From: Pedobacter petrophilus
GTDB lineage: Bacteria > Bacteroidota > Bacteroidia > Sphingobacteriales > Sphingobacteriaceae
Reading direction: 5' to 3'
Length of the DNA: 53,455 nt
Assembly: GCF_009674725.1 (NCBI RefSeq)
Contig: NZ_WKKH01000033.1
Span: 1 to 53,455 of the forward strand
Below, in pieces: positions 10,301-19,305 of the stretch (positions are counted from its first letter, which is position 1; each line of letters starts with the position of its first letter). Both the position numbers and the translations under genes were made by a program. A model generated the notes under the pieces. That model was given only the letters and a program-made list of their open reading frames with translations. It made no database searches and was not told where the DNA came from.

Positions 10301-10558
10301 TTTGTTGAATCTGGTTCATTCCTAAGGGTTCAAAATGTAAACCTGGCTTATAATATTCCTCAGGAATTTATCCGCAAGGCTAAATTAAACAGATTAAAAG
10401 TTTTCGCCAGCGTGCAAAACCTATATGTGTTTACAAAATATAAAGGCCTGGATCCAGAGGTTGGTAACCAGAACTATAACGTGTTTTTAACCAATGTGGA
10501 TAGCGGCAGATACCCGATTCCACGCACGTTTACTTTTGGACTTAATGCAGAATTTTAA
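7400..10558 (+). CDS. SusC-like TonB-dependent transporter
   Basis: A 1052-residue SusC/RagA family outer-membrane transporter that imports oligosaccharides with its SusD partner. It has a signal peptide (cleavage near residue 24), a carboxypeptidase-regulatory-like domain at about residues 30-105, a plug domain from about 115, and the SusC plug signature LKDASATAIYGSRASNG near residue 235. A C-terminal beta barrel ends in the aromatic-rich strand FGLNAEF. It is the first gene of a susC-susD-TIG lipoprotein operon (11 bp to susD). Placement between xyloglucan-type and mannan-type hydrolases leaves its exact glycan open. Confidence 0.95.
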   Translation: MYKTLRATMLCVVFLASLFPALAQNTATRQISGTVSDEKGTTLPGAVVSVKDARTAVSTSSDGKYVISVPTGSATTLVFSFIGLTKQEVVVGDRSTINIVLKSATTDLSDVVVIGYGSQKRGDVNGAISSVKAADIANVPQVSIDQMLQGKASGVTITQNSGAPGSSTSVRVRGVTSLSLSNEPLYVIDGVPISGDATNQATSGRTVGLSPNNGESAVSPLSAINPSDIESIDVLKDASATAIYGSRASNGVIIITTKRGKNGSARVTYDGYGAISQQGKFLDVMNLQQYAVLQNALADVTGVQRRAEFATPALLGEGTDWQDEIFRNAAMQNHQLGISGGKDGLDYYISGGYLKQDGTILGSNYKRYTFRSNINSQVKPWLKVGLSVFGSRSNENQGLSNNTGVVYNALLSAPDQAVRNPDGSFAGPIPNSNQQGGQINPVAQSLDITNVLNRSNLNGAFYGEIKFSKDLTLRSEVNGDFNYSAARVFTPTYQYGIFGNQTARLQEYNSNTTYWGWKEYLTYAHTFGKHNLTALLGYEVNESAWGGTDASIQKFLSNDLQTLGLGDLKTAIIGEYKDSQALESYFARGIYTYNNKYSLTATIRSDRSSKFVEGKQTGYFPAFAVSWRLSDESFMAGFKDIADNIKFRLGYGEVGNQNLPNYQYGSALTPVVTGLGTGFGVDKVANPNLTWESAIQTNAGIDFSLAKGRIDASFDYFDKTSKDFLFQKPLPAYLVGQTAAYSGTGVISPPYINGGKVSNKGFDFTLNTKNLTGNFKWNTTLILSKYTNKVLSLADGVPFIDGKINVSFLQMTVTRTQVVGSIGEFYGYRVKDIFRTDQQLRNAPVQFARPISNNSAGTWLGDIQYEDINGDGKIDELDQTSLGNPNPKFTYGITNNFSFKSFDLSVFLNGSYGAKIYNALNYQLQGLSGQYQNQLASAIDFWTPGNPGANVPAPRGGDNPNLKSSDRFVESGSFLRVQNVNLAYNIPQEFIRKAKLNRLKVFASVQNLYVFTKYKGLDPEVGNQNYNVFLTNVDSGRYPIPRTFTFGLNAEF

Positions 10559-10569
10559 CGATAAAGAAC

Positions 10570-12222
10570 ATGAAGACATATATAAAATATTCCCTTGCAA
10601 TTGCTGTGCTTACCATGACTACGGTAACCAGTTGTAAAAAAGAATTTTTCGATCGTCCGCCGCAAAGCTCCATTACATTAGATAACTTTTACAAAACGGC
10701 AGATCAGGTATCATCAAGCACCAACATTCTGTACAGTGCAGCCTGGTTTGGCTGGGTAACGAAAGGTGGATGGGCGATTACCGAAATGGCCGGCGGAAAT
10801 GGCCGTTCCTATTCTTCTGATGTAGCTAACTTTGGCAACTTTTCAGTAACTGACGGGAACAGCGAACTGGCAAATGCCTACAATTCTTTATGGATTGTGG
10901 TTGCGCAATCCAATGCGATCATCAACAACTTACCAGCGAAAGTTCCGGCTACGGTAGATAAAAAAGTGGTTAACCAGGCTTTAGGCGAAGCACGTTTATT
11001 CAGGGCGCTTTCTTATTTCCATCTGGTAAGGCTTTTTGGCAACGTGCCCATTATTGAAAATACCTTAGATTATGTAGACAACTTTCAGGTAAATACGAAC
11101 CCGGTAACTGATGTTTACAAATTTATACTGAACGATTTAAAATTTGCTGAAGCCAATTTAATTCCACAAATCAGAAGTGGCAATTCTGTTGCACAAGGCC
11201 GCGTTTCGAGCGGATCTGCAACGGCATTATTATCCAAGGTTTACCTTTACATGCAGGATTATACGAACGCACGTGCTGCGGCAGAAAAAGTAATCGCTAG
11301 CGGCGAGTTTAAATTATATGGTGCTGATGTTCCGGGTAAAGAGTTTAAAGACTTATTCTTAACTGCTAATAATAACAACGAAGAATCGGTCATTGCGCTT
11401 CAATGGGCAGGTGCAGGTGGTTATGGCAAGGGGAACCCTTTACAAGCTTCGTGGGCAGCCAATACTTCCATTACCGGAACGGGAGATGGTTATGGGGTGC
11501 TTGGGGTAACATTCGATGCTTTATTTGCTTTTCAACAGGATGATAAACGTTTCAAACCCACTATTATGGTTACCGGCGCCAACTATCCGGAAATTAATCA
11601 ATCTGCCGGCGGCTATACGCATCAGGCCAATCAAGGACAAGGAACCAGCGCTTTTGTTAAAAAATATGTAGTGGGAACCCCAGCAGATAATGGCGGCATT
11701 GGCTCGGCGCAATCATCGGCAAACAATACCTATATGATGCGCTATGCCGAAGTTTACCTCATTCTTGCCGAATCCATTATGGGTACTGCAAAAAATAGTA
11801 CAGATCCTCAGGCCCTAGCCGCAATTAATAAGATCAGAACCCGTGCCGGCCTGGGTAACCTTACCGAAATTAGAAGGGGTTATTTTACGCCAAACAATGC
11901 GCCTGGTAAACCAACAAACGCTCCCGCACAATACTACCGTGATGATATTTTAGAAGAACGCAGACGCGAACTTATGTTTGAATTTGATTATTGGTTCGAT
12001 TTAGCCCGTTTGGATGGATTTAATGTAACCAGCCACCCCAATGCAATTACCATTATTAACCAACAGGATCGTGGTTCCGGCGACAATGGCGTGCCTTCAA
12101 ACAGTTATGGAAATGGCTATGTCGCCATGACGAATAGTAAATTCCTGTTCCCTTTCCCGGCAACAGAGGTTGCATCGAATCCTAAATTAATTCAACCACC
12201 AGTTCCTTATGTTTTTAAATAA
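10570..12222 (+). CDS. SusD-like outer-membrane glycan-binding lipoprotein
   Basis: A 550-residue RagB/SusD family surface lipoprotein that caps the SusC barrel and binds glycan. The lipoprotein signal has its lipidated Cys at residue 22 (VTSCKK). The TPR-rich N-terminal half includes the family motif LGEARLFRALSYFHLVRLFG near residue 140. The C-terminal half ends in the usual RRRELMFEFDYWFDLAR region. It lies 11 bp after susC and 1 bp before the next lipoprotein gene, so the three are co-transcribed. Confidence 0.95.
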   Translation: MKTYIKYSLAIAVLTMTTVTSCKKEFFDRPPQSSITLDNFYKTADQVSSSTNILYSAAWFGWVTKGGWAITEMAGGNGRSYSSDVANFGNFSVTDGNSELANAYNSLWIVVAQSNAIINNLPAKVPATVDKKVVNQALGEARLFRALSYFHLVRLFGNVPIIENTLDYVDNFQVNTNPVTDVYKFILNDLKFAEANLIPQIRSGNSVAQGRVSSGSATALLSKVYLYMQDYTNARAAAEKVIASGEFKLYGADVPGKEFKDLFLTANNNNEESVIALQWAGAGGYGKGNPLQASWAANTSITGTGDGYGVLGVTFDALFAFQQDDKRFKPTIMVTGANYPEINQSAGGYTHQANQGQGTSAFVKKYVVGTPADNGGIGSAQSSANNTYMMRYAEVYLILAESIMGTAKNSTDPQALAAINKIRTRAGLGNLTEIRRGYFTPNNAPGKPTNAPAQYYRDDILEERRRELMFEFDYWFDLARLDGFNVTSHPNAITIINQQDRGSGDNGVPSNSYGNGYVAMTNSKFLFPFPATEVASNPKLIQPPVPYVFK

Positions 12223-12223
12223 A

Positions 12224-13369
12224 ATGAACATGAAAAAGATCAATAAACAATCAAACTTTGCCATGTTCATGGTATTGTTCACCCTGGTATTGGGTTATGC
12301 CTCCTGTAAAAAAACAGATGAAGGCGCTGGCGGTCAGCCGGTAATTACCAGAGTAAGGCTAATCAGTAAAACGGATACGCTTAAAAACGTAGTCCACCGC
12401 ATTACGTTGGATTCAAACCTTACCTACGATGAAACCAGACAGGTGACTTTCGATTCTACCATTGTGGCCGGAAGATTAAATAACCAATATGCAATTGTGG
12501 GCGAGAACCTGCTAACCACGCTTTCGGTTTCCTTTAATGGCTTAAATGTAAATTATAATCCCGCATTGCTAACAGATCATAGCATTATCATTTCCATCCC
12601 CGAACAAACGCCGTATGGAACCAGTCAGAGCAATAAACTGGTGGTAACAACTAAGTTTGGTACCGCAAGTTTTGATTTCCCAATTTTACAACCACCACCG
12701 GTAATTACATCATTTAGCCCGGTGGCTGCCGGAGCTGGCGAAACCGTTACCCTTACCGGAACCATCTTTGAAGGCGTAACCAAAGTTGCTTTTGATTTAG
12801 TTCCAGCCGAAATTATTGGTACACCCACTAAAACACAAATCCAGGTTAAAGTACCGGCAGGTGTAGTACAATCGCGCATTCTGGTTACTACGCCAGGTGG
12901 AACCACGCGCTCGGCAGGTTCTTTTGGTTTCAAATCCCTGCTTTACGATGATGCCTTCCCAACAGGATGGGGTTCTTATTTCGGCTACAACAGTACCCGC
13001 GATCTGGCGAATACCCTCCACGTAAAACGCGGAACATCTGCCATAGAAAATACTTTTACAGATGGTTACGGCGCCTTACAAATTGGCTATAATGGTTCAA
13101 CAATTGATGTAGCCAGATCTGGCCTTACTGCAATTAAACTCTCTATTTATGGCGGTGCCGGAATAGTTGCCGGAAGCAAAGTGCAACTGGTCATTAACGG
13201 AAACTACGGAAATGCAGTACCCATTACGCTTACTCCCGGAACGTATACTGATTATACCATTCCACTGAAAGATTTAGGAAGCCCAACAGTAATCACCGAA
13301 TTTGTATTGCAGAGTTTAGGCAATGCCGTACCAAGTGTGATTTATGTAGACGATATTGGATTCATCTAA
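12224..13369 (+). CDS. TIG/IPT-domain surface lipoprotein (SusE-position)
   Basis: A 381-residue lipoprotein in the SusE/F position, probably a surface glycan-binding protein. The start at 12224 was chosen because it follows the susD stop by 1 bp and gives a clean lipoprotein signal with Cys28 (YASCKK); a Met two codons later is also possible. An IPT/TIG immunoglobulin-like domain lies at about residues 155-235 (ITSFSPVAAGAGETVTLTG). The C-terminal 130 residues form an all-beta region that could be a carbohydrate-binding module. The operon ends after this gene at a strong terminator. Confidence 0.82.
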   Translation: MNMKKINKQSNFAMFMVLFTLVLGYASCKKTDEGAGGQPVITRVRLISKTDTLKNVVHRITLDSNLTYDETRQVTFDSTIVAGRLNNQYAIVGENLLTTLSVSFNGLNVNYNPALLTDHSIIISIPEQTPYGTSQSNKLVVTTKFGTASFDFPILQPPPVITSFSPVAAGAGETVTLTGTIFEGVTKVAFDLVPAEIIGTPTKTQIQVKVPAGVVQSRILVTTPGGTTRSAGSFGFKSLLYDDAFPTGWGSYFGYNSTRDLANTLHVKRGTSAIENTFTDGYGALQIGYNGSTIDVARSGLTAIKLSIYGGAGIVAGSKVQLVINGNYGNAVPITLTPGTYTDYTIPLKDLGSPTVITEFVLQSLGNAVPSVIYVDDIGFI

Positions 13370-13379
13370 ATCCTAATGG

Positions 13380-13452
13380 GGCTGATTAGTCATCAGATGA
13401 ATATAGCCCGCGTGCCAGATATTCATCCGATGATTAATACAGCCTTTTTTTT
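13380..13452 (+). terminator. Long hairpin terminator of the susCD operon
   Basis: A stem of about 25 bp with one bulge and two G-T type mismatches pairs 13380-13404 (starting GGCTGATTAG) with 13419-13444 (ending TAATACAGCC). The loop is about 14 nt and eight T residues follow. It lies 11 bp after the TIG lipoprotein stop. Confidence 0.85.
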
Positions 13453-13465
13453 AAAAAAATAAACA

Positions 13466-14752
13466 ATGGTTAAAAAAATAAATCTCCTCGTCTTAAGTTT
13501 AGCCCTGGCACTGATGGCGAATGCGCAACAAGCCTTCGTTAAACAGACCGCACAAAAATTTACCATTGCCAAAAAACCATATTATTTTATTGGTGCAAAC
13601 TATTGGTATGGCGGTCTTCTGGCGCTGGAAAAAGATCCGGCAAAAGGGAAAAAGCGGTTAATCAGCGAACTGGATTTTTTAAAATCACGGGGGATTAATA
13701 ATTTAAGGGTGTTGGTAGGTGCCGAAGGTGAAGGAAAAATTAACGGTGTAGACCGGGTGAAACCAGCTTTACAGCCGAAACACCAGGCATTTGATGCAGC
13801 GATTTTAAATAGCCTGGATTTCCTGTTGATGGAAATGGCTAAACGTAAAATGTATGCTGTGCTCTATTTAAGTAACAACTGGGAATGAAGCGGCGGCTTT
13901 TTACAATACCTCAACTGGAATGGCAAAATCGATCAGGAAACCCTGAAACGGAAGCTCACCTGGGATGAACAACGTGATTATACCAGCAAATTTTATGATT
14001 GTGATCCTTGTAAAACGGATTACAAAAAACAACTGGACTTTATCATCAGTCACCAAAACATTTACACAGGCATCAGGTATACCGATGAAACGGCTATTAT
14101 GGCCTGGGAACTGGCTAATGAACCCAGACCCATGCGTGTAGCTGCCGTTGAAAGCTATAAGAAATGGATTTCGGAAACAGCGGCTTATATTAAATCAATC
14201 GATCAAAACCACCTGCTTACCATCGGAACGGAAGGTTTTATGGGTACAGAAGAAAACTGGGATTTGTTTAAAGAAATTCACAGCGATAAAAATGTAGATT
14301 ATTTAACCATCCACATCTGGCCAAAAAACTGGGGCTGGTTCAAAGATGCGCCAACAAAGGAAAGTCTTCCGGTCGTGATTCAAAAAACAACCGGATATAT
14401 TCAGCAGCATCAAAATATTGCCCGGGCTTTAAACAAACCATTGGTAATCGAAGAGTTTGGTTTGCCAAGAGATGGGCATTCATTTGATCCTGCGTTAAGC
14501 ACCCAGCTTCGTAACGAATACTTTGGAAGCATCTTTGCGCATTGGAAAAATAGCAAAAAAACAAATGGCGCAATTGCCGGATGCAACTTCTGGGCCTTTG
14601 GAGGAATTTCCCGCCCGATAAAAGGCCAGTTATTCTGGAAAGATGGCGATGACTTTTCCGGAGACCCGCCACAAGAAGAACAAGGCTTGAATACTGTTTT
14701 CGACTCAGATCGTTCTACCTGGAAAGTAATTAAGCAATATGTAAAAAAATAG
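13466..14752 (+). pseudogene. GH5_7-like endo-beta-1,4-mannanase interrupted by one in-frame TGA
   Basis: A single frame of 428 codons reads as a secreted GH5 mannan endo-1,4-beta-mannosidase, except for TGA at 13886-13888 (codon 141). The context is NNWE-stop-SGGFLQYLNW, where relatives have Trp, so TGG to TGA is the simplest explanation. Reading through, the acid/base Glu is in AWELANEPR (Glu219) and the nucleophile in VIEEFGLPR (Glu330), both downstream of the stop. A signal peptide ends near residue 20. As written, the product is a 140-residue fragment without catalytic residues. Alternatives are a sequencing error or a downstream restart at the Met at 14099. The rest of the gene is undamaged, so the change is recent. 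Confidence 0.85.
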
Positions 14753-14855
14753 TTCAACGTATTTTAACGTGAAGTAATTAATTTAATCTGCGCTAAATTA
14801 CTTAATATAACTACCTGATAAAATAACCTTCGTTTTCTCTTAAAACGCCAATCTT

Positions 14856-15833
14856 ATGAAAAAGATATTCCTAATGCTCTTCCTCAGTGGCCTGTTATCC
14901 ATTCCTGCTTTCGCGCAAAATACCGACTGGGTAGCCCAAAATGGCCGGTTAAAAGTGAAGGACGGAAAAATTGTAAACAGCAAAAATGTTCCGCCACAAT
15001 TGCGTGGCATTAGTTTATCATGGAGCATCTGGCAGGGAAGAAAGTATTATAACCCACAAGTGGTAAGTTGGCTGCAGTCTGATTTTAACATTAATTTGTT
15101 GCGTGTTTCCATGGCAGTGCAGCCGGATAGCGGCTATTTACAGCAGCCTGCCGAACAAGAGAAACTCGTGGTTAAAACCGTCGATGCCGCTATTGCCAAT
15201 GGATTATATGTATTAATCGACTGGCACGATCATCATGCAGATCAGCACCTGGCACCATCAAAAGCCTTCTTTACAAAAATGGCAAAAAGATATGCCGGCA
15301 AACCGAATGTCATCTATGAAGTGTTCAATGAACCTGAAAAAATAGCCTGGCAAACTGTAAAAGATTATGCCACCCAGGTAATTGCAGCAATCAGAAAATA
15401 TGATGCAACAAACCTCATCATTGTTGGGAGTCCTACCTGGGATCAGGATATCGATGTAGCAGCGAAAGATCCCATCAAAGGTTATGAAAACATTGCCTAT
15501 TCCTTCCATTTTTACGCCTCCGATCCCAATCACCAGGAAGTGCTGATGAAAAAAGCAGATGAAGCCATTGCCGCCGGTCTCCCGATCATGGTAACCGAAT
15601 GGGGCGTTGGAGAAGCCAATGGAAATGGCGAATTCAACCTGGAAAAGACCAATAACTGGCTGGCCTGGATGGAACGGAACCAACTCAGCTGGGCAAACTG
15701 GAACATTACCGACAAAAACGAAACTACCGCTATTCTCCAGCCTGGTGCCTCCATAAAAGGAAAATGGAAACCTGAAGCACTTACCCCCGCCGGGCAGTAC
15801 ATCCGCACACAGCTTAGAAAGTTAAATCACTAG
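14856..15833 (+). CDS. GH5 endo-glucanase/mannanase, secreted
   Basis: A 325-residue secreted GH5 enzyme, close to cellulase (endo-1,4-glucanase) subfamilies such as GH5_2. A signal peptide ends at about residue 21 (AFAQN). Conserved features are RGISLSW near residue 50, LLRVSMA, the acid/base in YEVFNEPE (Glu159) and the nucleophile in VTEWGVGE (Glu248). It probably cuts beta-1,4-linked glucose or mannose backbones, for example glucomannan or xyloglucan. It precedes the GH27 gene by 12 bp and belongs to the same transcript. Which backbone it prefers cannot be read from sequence. Confidence 0.88.
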   Translation: MKKIFLMLFLSGLLSIPAFAQNTDWVAQNGRLKVKDGKIVNSKNVPPQLRGISLSWSIWQGRKYYNPQVVSWLQSDFNINLLRVSMAVQPDSGYLQQPAEQEKLVVKTVDAAIANGLYVLIDWHDHHADQHLAPSKAFFTKMAKRYAGKPNVIYEVFNEPEKIAWQTVKDYATQVIAAIRKYDATNLIIVGSPTWDQDIDVAAKDPIKGYENIAYSFHFYASDPNHQEVLMKKADEAIAAGLPIMVTEWGVGEANGNGEFNLEKTNNWLAWMERNQLSWANWNITDKNETTAILQPGASIKGKWKPEALTPAGQYIRTQLRKLNH

Positions 15834-15845
15834 AAATTAAAAGAA

Positions 15846-17084
15846 ATGAAATTAAAACTGACGCTATTGGCAATTGCCATCATCAATATGTCTGTTGCTT
15901 TCGGACAGGGAAATAATTATACACAGAAATATACCAAATTTGAAGGTTTGGCACTTACGCCGCCGATGGGATGGAACAGCTGGAACAAGTTTTCCTGCAA
16001 TGTAGATGAAAAACTGATCAAAGAAACTGCCGATGCCATGGTGAGCTCTGGCATGAAAGCAGCCGGGTATACTTACATCAATATTGATGATTGCTGGCAT
16101 GGCGACCGTGATAGTTTGGGTTTCATTCATCCGGATGCTAAAAGATTTCCTTCGGGAATGAAGGCCCTGGCTGATTACATTCACAGCAAGGGATTAAAAC
16201 TTGGATTGTATTCAGATGCCGGTTCACAAACTTGTGGCGGCCGGCCCGGAAGCCGTGGTTACGAATTTCAGGATGCACTTACCTACGCCAAATGGGGGGT
16301 AGATTATTTGAAATATGACTGGTGCAATACCGAAGGACTAAAAGCAGAAGGTGCTTATAAAACGATTATGGCAGCTTTGCAAAAAGCAGGCAGGCCAATG
16401 GTATTAAGCATTTGCGAATGGGGAACGGATAAACCCTGGATTTGGGGACCTGCAGTGGGTCAGCTCTGGAGAACCAGTGGCGATATTTTTAACTGTTTCG
16501 ATTGCGTGGAAGATCATGGCACCTGGAAATCTTTCGGCGTCATGCAGATTGTAGATAAACAGGATGGTTTGCGCCAATATGCAGGGCCAGGCCATTGGAA
16601 TGATCCTGATATGCTCGAAATTGGAAACGGAAAGTTAACTCCAGGCGAAGACCGTGCACATTTTTCGATGTGGGCCATGCTGGCTGCACCACTTATTGCA
16701 GGTAACGATTTACGCAACATGGATAAGGAAACGCAATCGGTTTTGACCAATAAAGAAATTATCTCCATCAATCAGGATTCCCTGGGTATTCAGGCTTTTC
16801 GATATGCTAAAGCTAATGGTTTTGAAACCTGGTTTAAACCCCTGAGCCATGGAAAGTGGGCCGTATCTTTTTTGAATCGCTCGGCTACAGGTAAAAAGAT
16901 AGCTTTCAACTGGCAGCAGGAAAAAATTCAGGATGATGTATTTAACAAAACGCTTAATGCCAACACCATCATTTATCAAATTAAAAATGCCTGGACCAAT
17001 AAACAATTGGGTACAACAAAAGGCAGCTTAAAAACTGAAGTACCTGCACACGATGTACTGACATTGATTTTAGAACCTAAATAA
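15846..17084 (+). CDS. GH27 alpha-galactosidase, secreted
   Basis: A 412-residue family GH27 alpha-galactosidase that removes alpha-1,6-galactose from galactomannan or galactosides. The N-terminus has a signal peptide and then the family hallmark LTPPMGWNSWN. The nucleophile Asp is in YLKYDWCN (Asp158) and the acid/base Asp in RTSGDIF (Asp213). The GPGHWNDPDMLEIGN motif and a C-terminal beta domain follow. Together with the mannanases it defines a galactomannan degradation module. Its 3' end overlaps the convergent AraC gene by 8 bp. Confidence 0.95.
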   Translation: MKLKLTLLAIAIINMSVAFGQGNNYTQKYTKFEGLALTPPMGWNSWNKFSCNVDEKLIKETADAMVSSGMKAAGYTYINIDDCWHGDRDSLGFIHPDAKRFPSGMKALADYIHSKGLKLGLYSDAGSQTCGGRPGSRGYEFQDALTYAKWGVDYLKYDWCNTEGLKAEGAYKTIMAALQKAGRPMVLSICEWGTDKPWIWGPAVGQLWRTSGDIFNCFDCVEDHGTWKSFGVMQIVDKQDGLRQYAGPGHWNDPDMLEIGNGKLTPGEDRAHFSMWAMLAAPLIAGNDLRNMDKETQSVLTNKEIISINQDSLGIQAFRYAKANGFETWFKPLSHGKWAVSFLNRSATGKKIAFNWQQEKIQDDVFNKTLNANTIIYQIKNAWTNKQLGTTKGSLKTEVPAHDVLTLILEPK

Positions 17085-17952
17085 ACACCCTCGTTCCGGA
17101 GAAATTCTCCCTGAACTCTTTGGGCGTACAGTGTTTTTTCTTTTTAAATAAACGGTTAAAGTTGGAGATATTATTGAAACCACATTTATAAGAAATCTCT
17201 GAAACCGAATGCGTAGTTTCTATCAGCATCCGCGTGGCGTGGCCAAGACGAATCTCATTTAAACTGTCAATAAAGGTATTTCCGGTTCGCTTTTTAATAA
17301 AACGGCTAAAGGATACTTCCGTCATGCTCACCAGTTTAGATAAATCTTTTAAGGTTATGGCCTTATAGAAATTGGCATTCATAAACTCAAAAGCCTTATC
17401 AATCCGACGGCTGTTGTAATTCATGATCTGGTCATTATTAAATGTACCGTCAGATAAAATCCGCATACTTTTCGAAGAAGACAGATCATGCAGAATACTC
17501 ATCAGTTCCAGTACCGAATCAAAACCCTGCAGCTGATCAATATCCAGAATGCGTTTATAAACTTTTTCAATGGTTTCCCGGGGGAAGAGAATTCCGCGCA
17601 CAGAGCGTTCAAACATTTTCCGGATAAAACTCAATTGATTTCTCCGGAGCATTTTATCATCGAAAAGATCTTTGTGCCACTGAATGGTCACCTCGGTAAT
17701 TTCTTCACTTTTGCATTGATGAGTGGTCCAGACATGAGAAAGGTTAGGGCCAATCAGCACCAGTTCCATATCCGTAATTTCTTCGATATTATCGCCAACA
17801 ATTCGCTTTGCGCCCGGTGCGTTTAAAATTAAATTTAATTCAAACTCTTCGTGAAAGTGCAGCGGGAAATCAAACTCCTTCTTCACCCGCGAAAATATGG
17901 TAAAACAATCATTCTGAGTGAGCGGTGTAATTTCCTTAATAATATTATTCAT
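17077..17952 (-). CDS. AraC-family transcriptional regulator
   Basis: A 291-residue AraC/XylS regulator with an N-terminal cupin sensor domain (LHFHEEFELNLIL near residue 40) and a C-terminal double helix-turn-helix. The recognisable region is YKCGFNNISNFNRLFKKK near residue 255. I chose the Met at 17952 over one 17 codons upstream, because family members start just before KEITPLTQNDCF. It is convergent with the GH27 gene and divergent from the GH26 operon, so it probably controls the mannan genes in response to a sugar. Most Bacteroidota glycan loci use SusR/hybrid two-component regulators; AraC types also occur. Confidence 0.9.
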   Translation of the reverse strand: MNNIIKEITPLTQNDCFTIFSRVKKEFDFPLHFHEEFELNLILNAPGAKRIVGDNIEEITDMELVLIGPNLSHVWTTHQCKSEEITEVTIQWHKDLFDDKMLRRNQLSFIRKMFERSVRGILFPRETIEKVYKRILDIDQLQGFDSVLELMSILHDLSSSKSMRILSDGTFNNDQIMNYNSRRIDKAFEFMNANFYKAITLKDLSKLVSMTEVSFSRFIKKRTGNTFIDSLNEIRLGHATRMLIETTHSVSEISYKCGFNNISNFNRLFKKKKHCTPKEFRENFSGTRVFI

Positions 17953-18169
17953 AACCTTAGCGTACAAAAAAGATCTTTTTAAGATAAAAGAACATTGATG
18001 CAATTTAATAAAAAAATAGGTTTACTATCAAACTTGGAGGCACTTATAACCATAAAAATGATAGTTATTCTATGTCTTTTGGTTAAAATAGTATTATTAT
18101 AGAAATGATTACCTTCCTACTTTAGAGAATAATTATAGCAGACCTAAACTCTAACCAAAAGATACCAGT

Positions 18170-19282
18170 ATGATAAAGAAAACAATCCCTTTCTTAATCT
18201 TTTTATGTGCCATTTCTATTGTATCTTTTGCGCAGCTGATTGATCAGAAAGCAACTACAGCAACCCGGAATTTATACAAAAACCTAAGCAGCCTTTATGG
18301 CAAAGCAACGCTGATTGGCCACCAGGATGACCTTGCTTATGGCGTGGGCTGGAAATATCAGGAAGGAAGAAGCGACATTAAAGACCTCACTGGAGAATAT
18401 CCGGCTGTTTTCGGTTGGGATGTAGCAGGTTTGGAAAGCAATAAAAAAGAGAATATTGATGGTGTTCCGTTCGCAAAAATGAAGGAATACATTAAAAAAG
18501 CCTATGATATGGGGGCCATCAGCACCTTAAGCTGGCACATGAATAATCCTCATAACGGAAAAACCGCATGGGATACCAGTTCGGTTGCAGTGAAATCTAT
18601 CCTTCCGGGTGGCGCTAAACACCTGCTGTACAGAAGCTGGCTGGATCAGTTTGCAGCCTTTGCAAGCACCTTAAAAGGGAGCGACGGCAAAGCCATTCCA
18701 ATCCTGTTCAGGCCGTTCCATGAAAATGGCGGCGCCTGGTTTTGGTGGGGAACAAAATCCTGCACACCAGAACAGTACAAGGCATTATGGCGGTTTACTG
18801 TGAGTTACCTGAAAGATAAAAAGAAATTACACCACCTGATTTACGTGTTTAATCCCTGCGATTTTACCACAGAAGCACAATACTTATTGCGCTATCCCGG
18901 CGATCATTTTGTAGATGTGCTCAGCTTTGATCATTACCAGTATGGCGCAGAAAAAGGAGAAGCCTTTGCCAAAGAAATTGCGAGAAACCTGGCCATTCAA
19001 CATCAAATTGCCAAACGCAGTAATAAAATCAGCGCCATTGCAGAAATCGGTTTTGTCGAAATTCCGGTAGCCAACTGGTGGACCAATATCCTGGCGAAGG
19101 CCATTGCAGAAAATAAGCCTTCTTACCTGCTCTTGTGGCGAAATGCCGGTTACCGGGAGCAGGAGAAAGACAACCATTATTATGCACCATACCCCGGGCA
19201 GGTTTCGGCAGCAGATTTTCTTAAGTTTATCAGGCAAGATAAAATCCTTCTCCAAAAAGGCTTAAAATCCATTTATAAATAG
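18170..19282 (+). CDS. GH26 beta-mannanase, secreted
   Basis: A 370-residue GH26 endo-beta-1,4-mannanase or exo-acting mannobiohydrolase with a signal peptide (cleavage near residue 21). Typical motifs are GHQDDLAYG near residue 47, the acid/base in FRPFHENGGAWFWWG (Glu185) and the nucleophile in AIAEIGFVE (Glu292). Product mannobiose would feed the epimerase and phosphorylase encoded downstream. First gene of an operon with the symporter (23-bp gap), GH130 and epimerase genes. Confidence 0.93.
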   Translation: MIKKTIPFLIFLCAISIVSFAQLIDQKATTATRNLYKNLSSLYGKATLIGHQDDLAYGVGWKYQEGRSDIKDLTGEYPAVFGWDVAGLESNKKENIDGVPFAKMKEYIKKAYDMGAISTLSWHMNNPHNGKTAWDTSSVAVKSILPGGAKHLLYRSWLDQFAAFASTLKGSDGKAIPILFRPFHENGGAWFWWGTKSCTPEQYKALWRFTVSYLKDKKKLHHLIYVFNPCDFTTEAQYLLRYPGDHFVDVLSFDHYQYGAEKGEAFAKEIARNLAIQHQIAKRSNKISAIAEIGFVEIPVANWWTNILAKAIAENKPSYLLLWRNAGYREQEKDNHYYAPYPGQVSAADFLKFIRQDKILLQKGLKSIYK

Positions 19283-19305
19283 CACCTAGCGCACCATAAC
19301 CAAAT

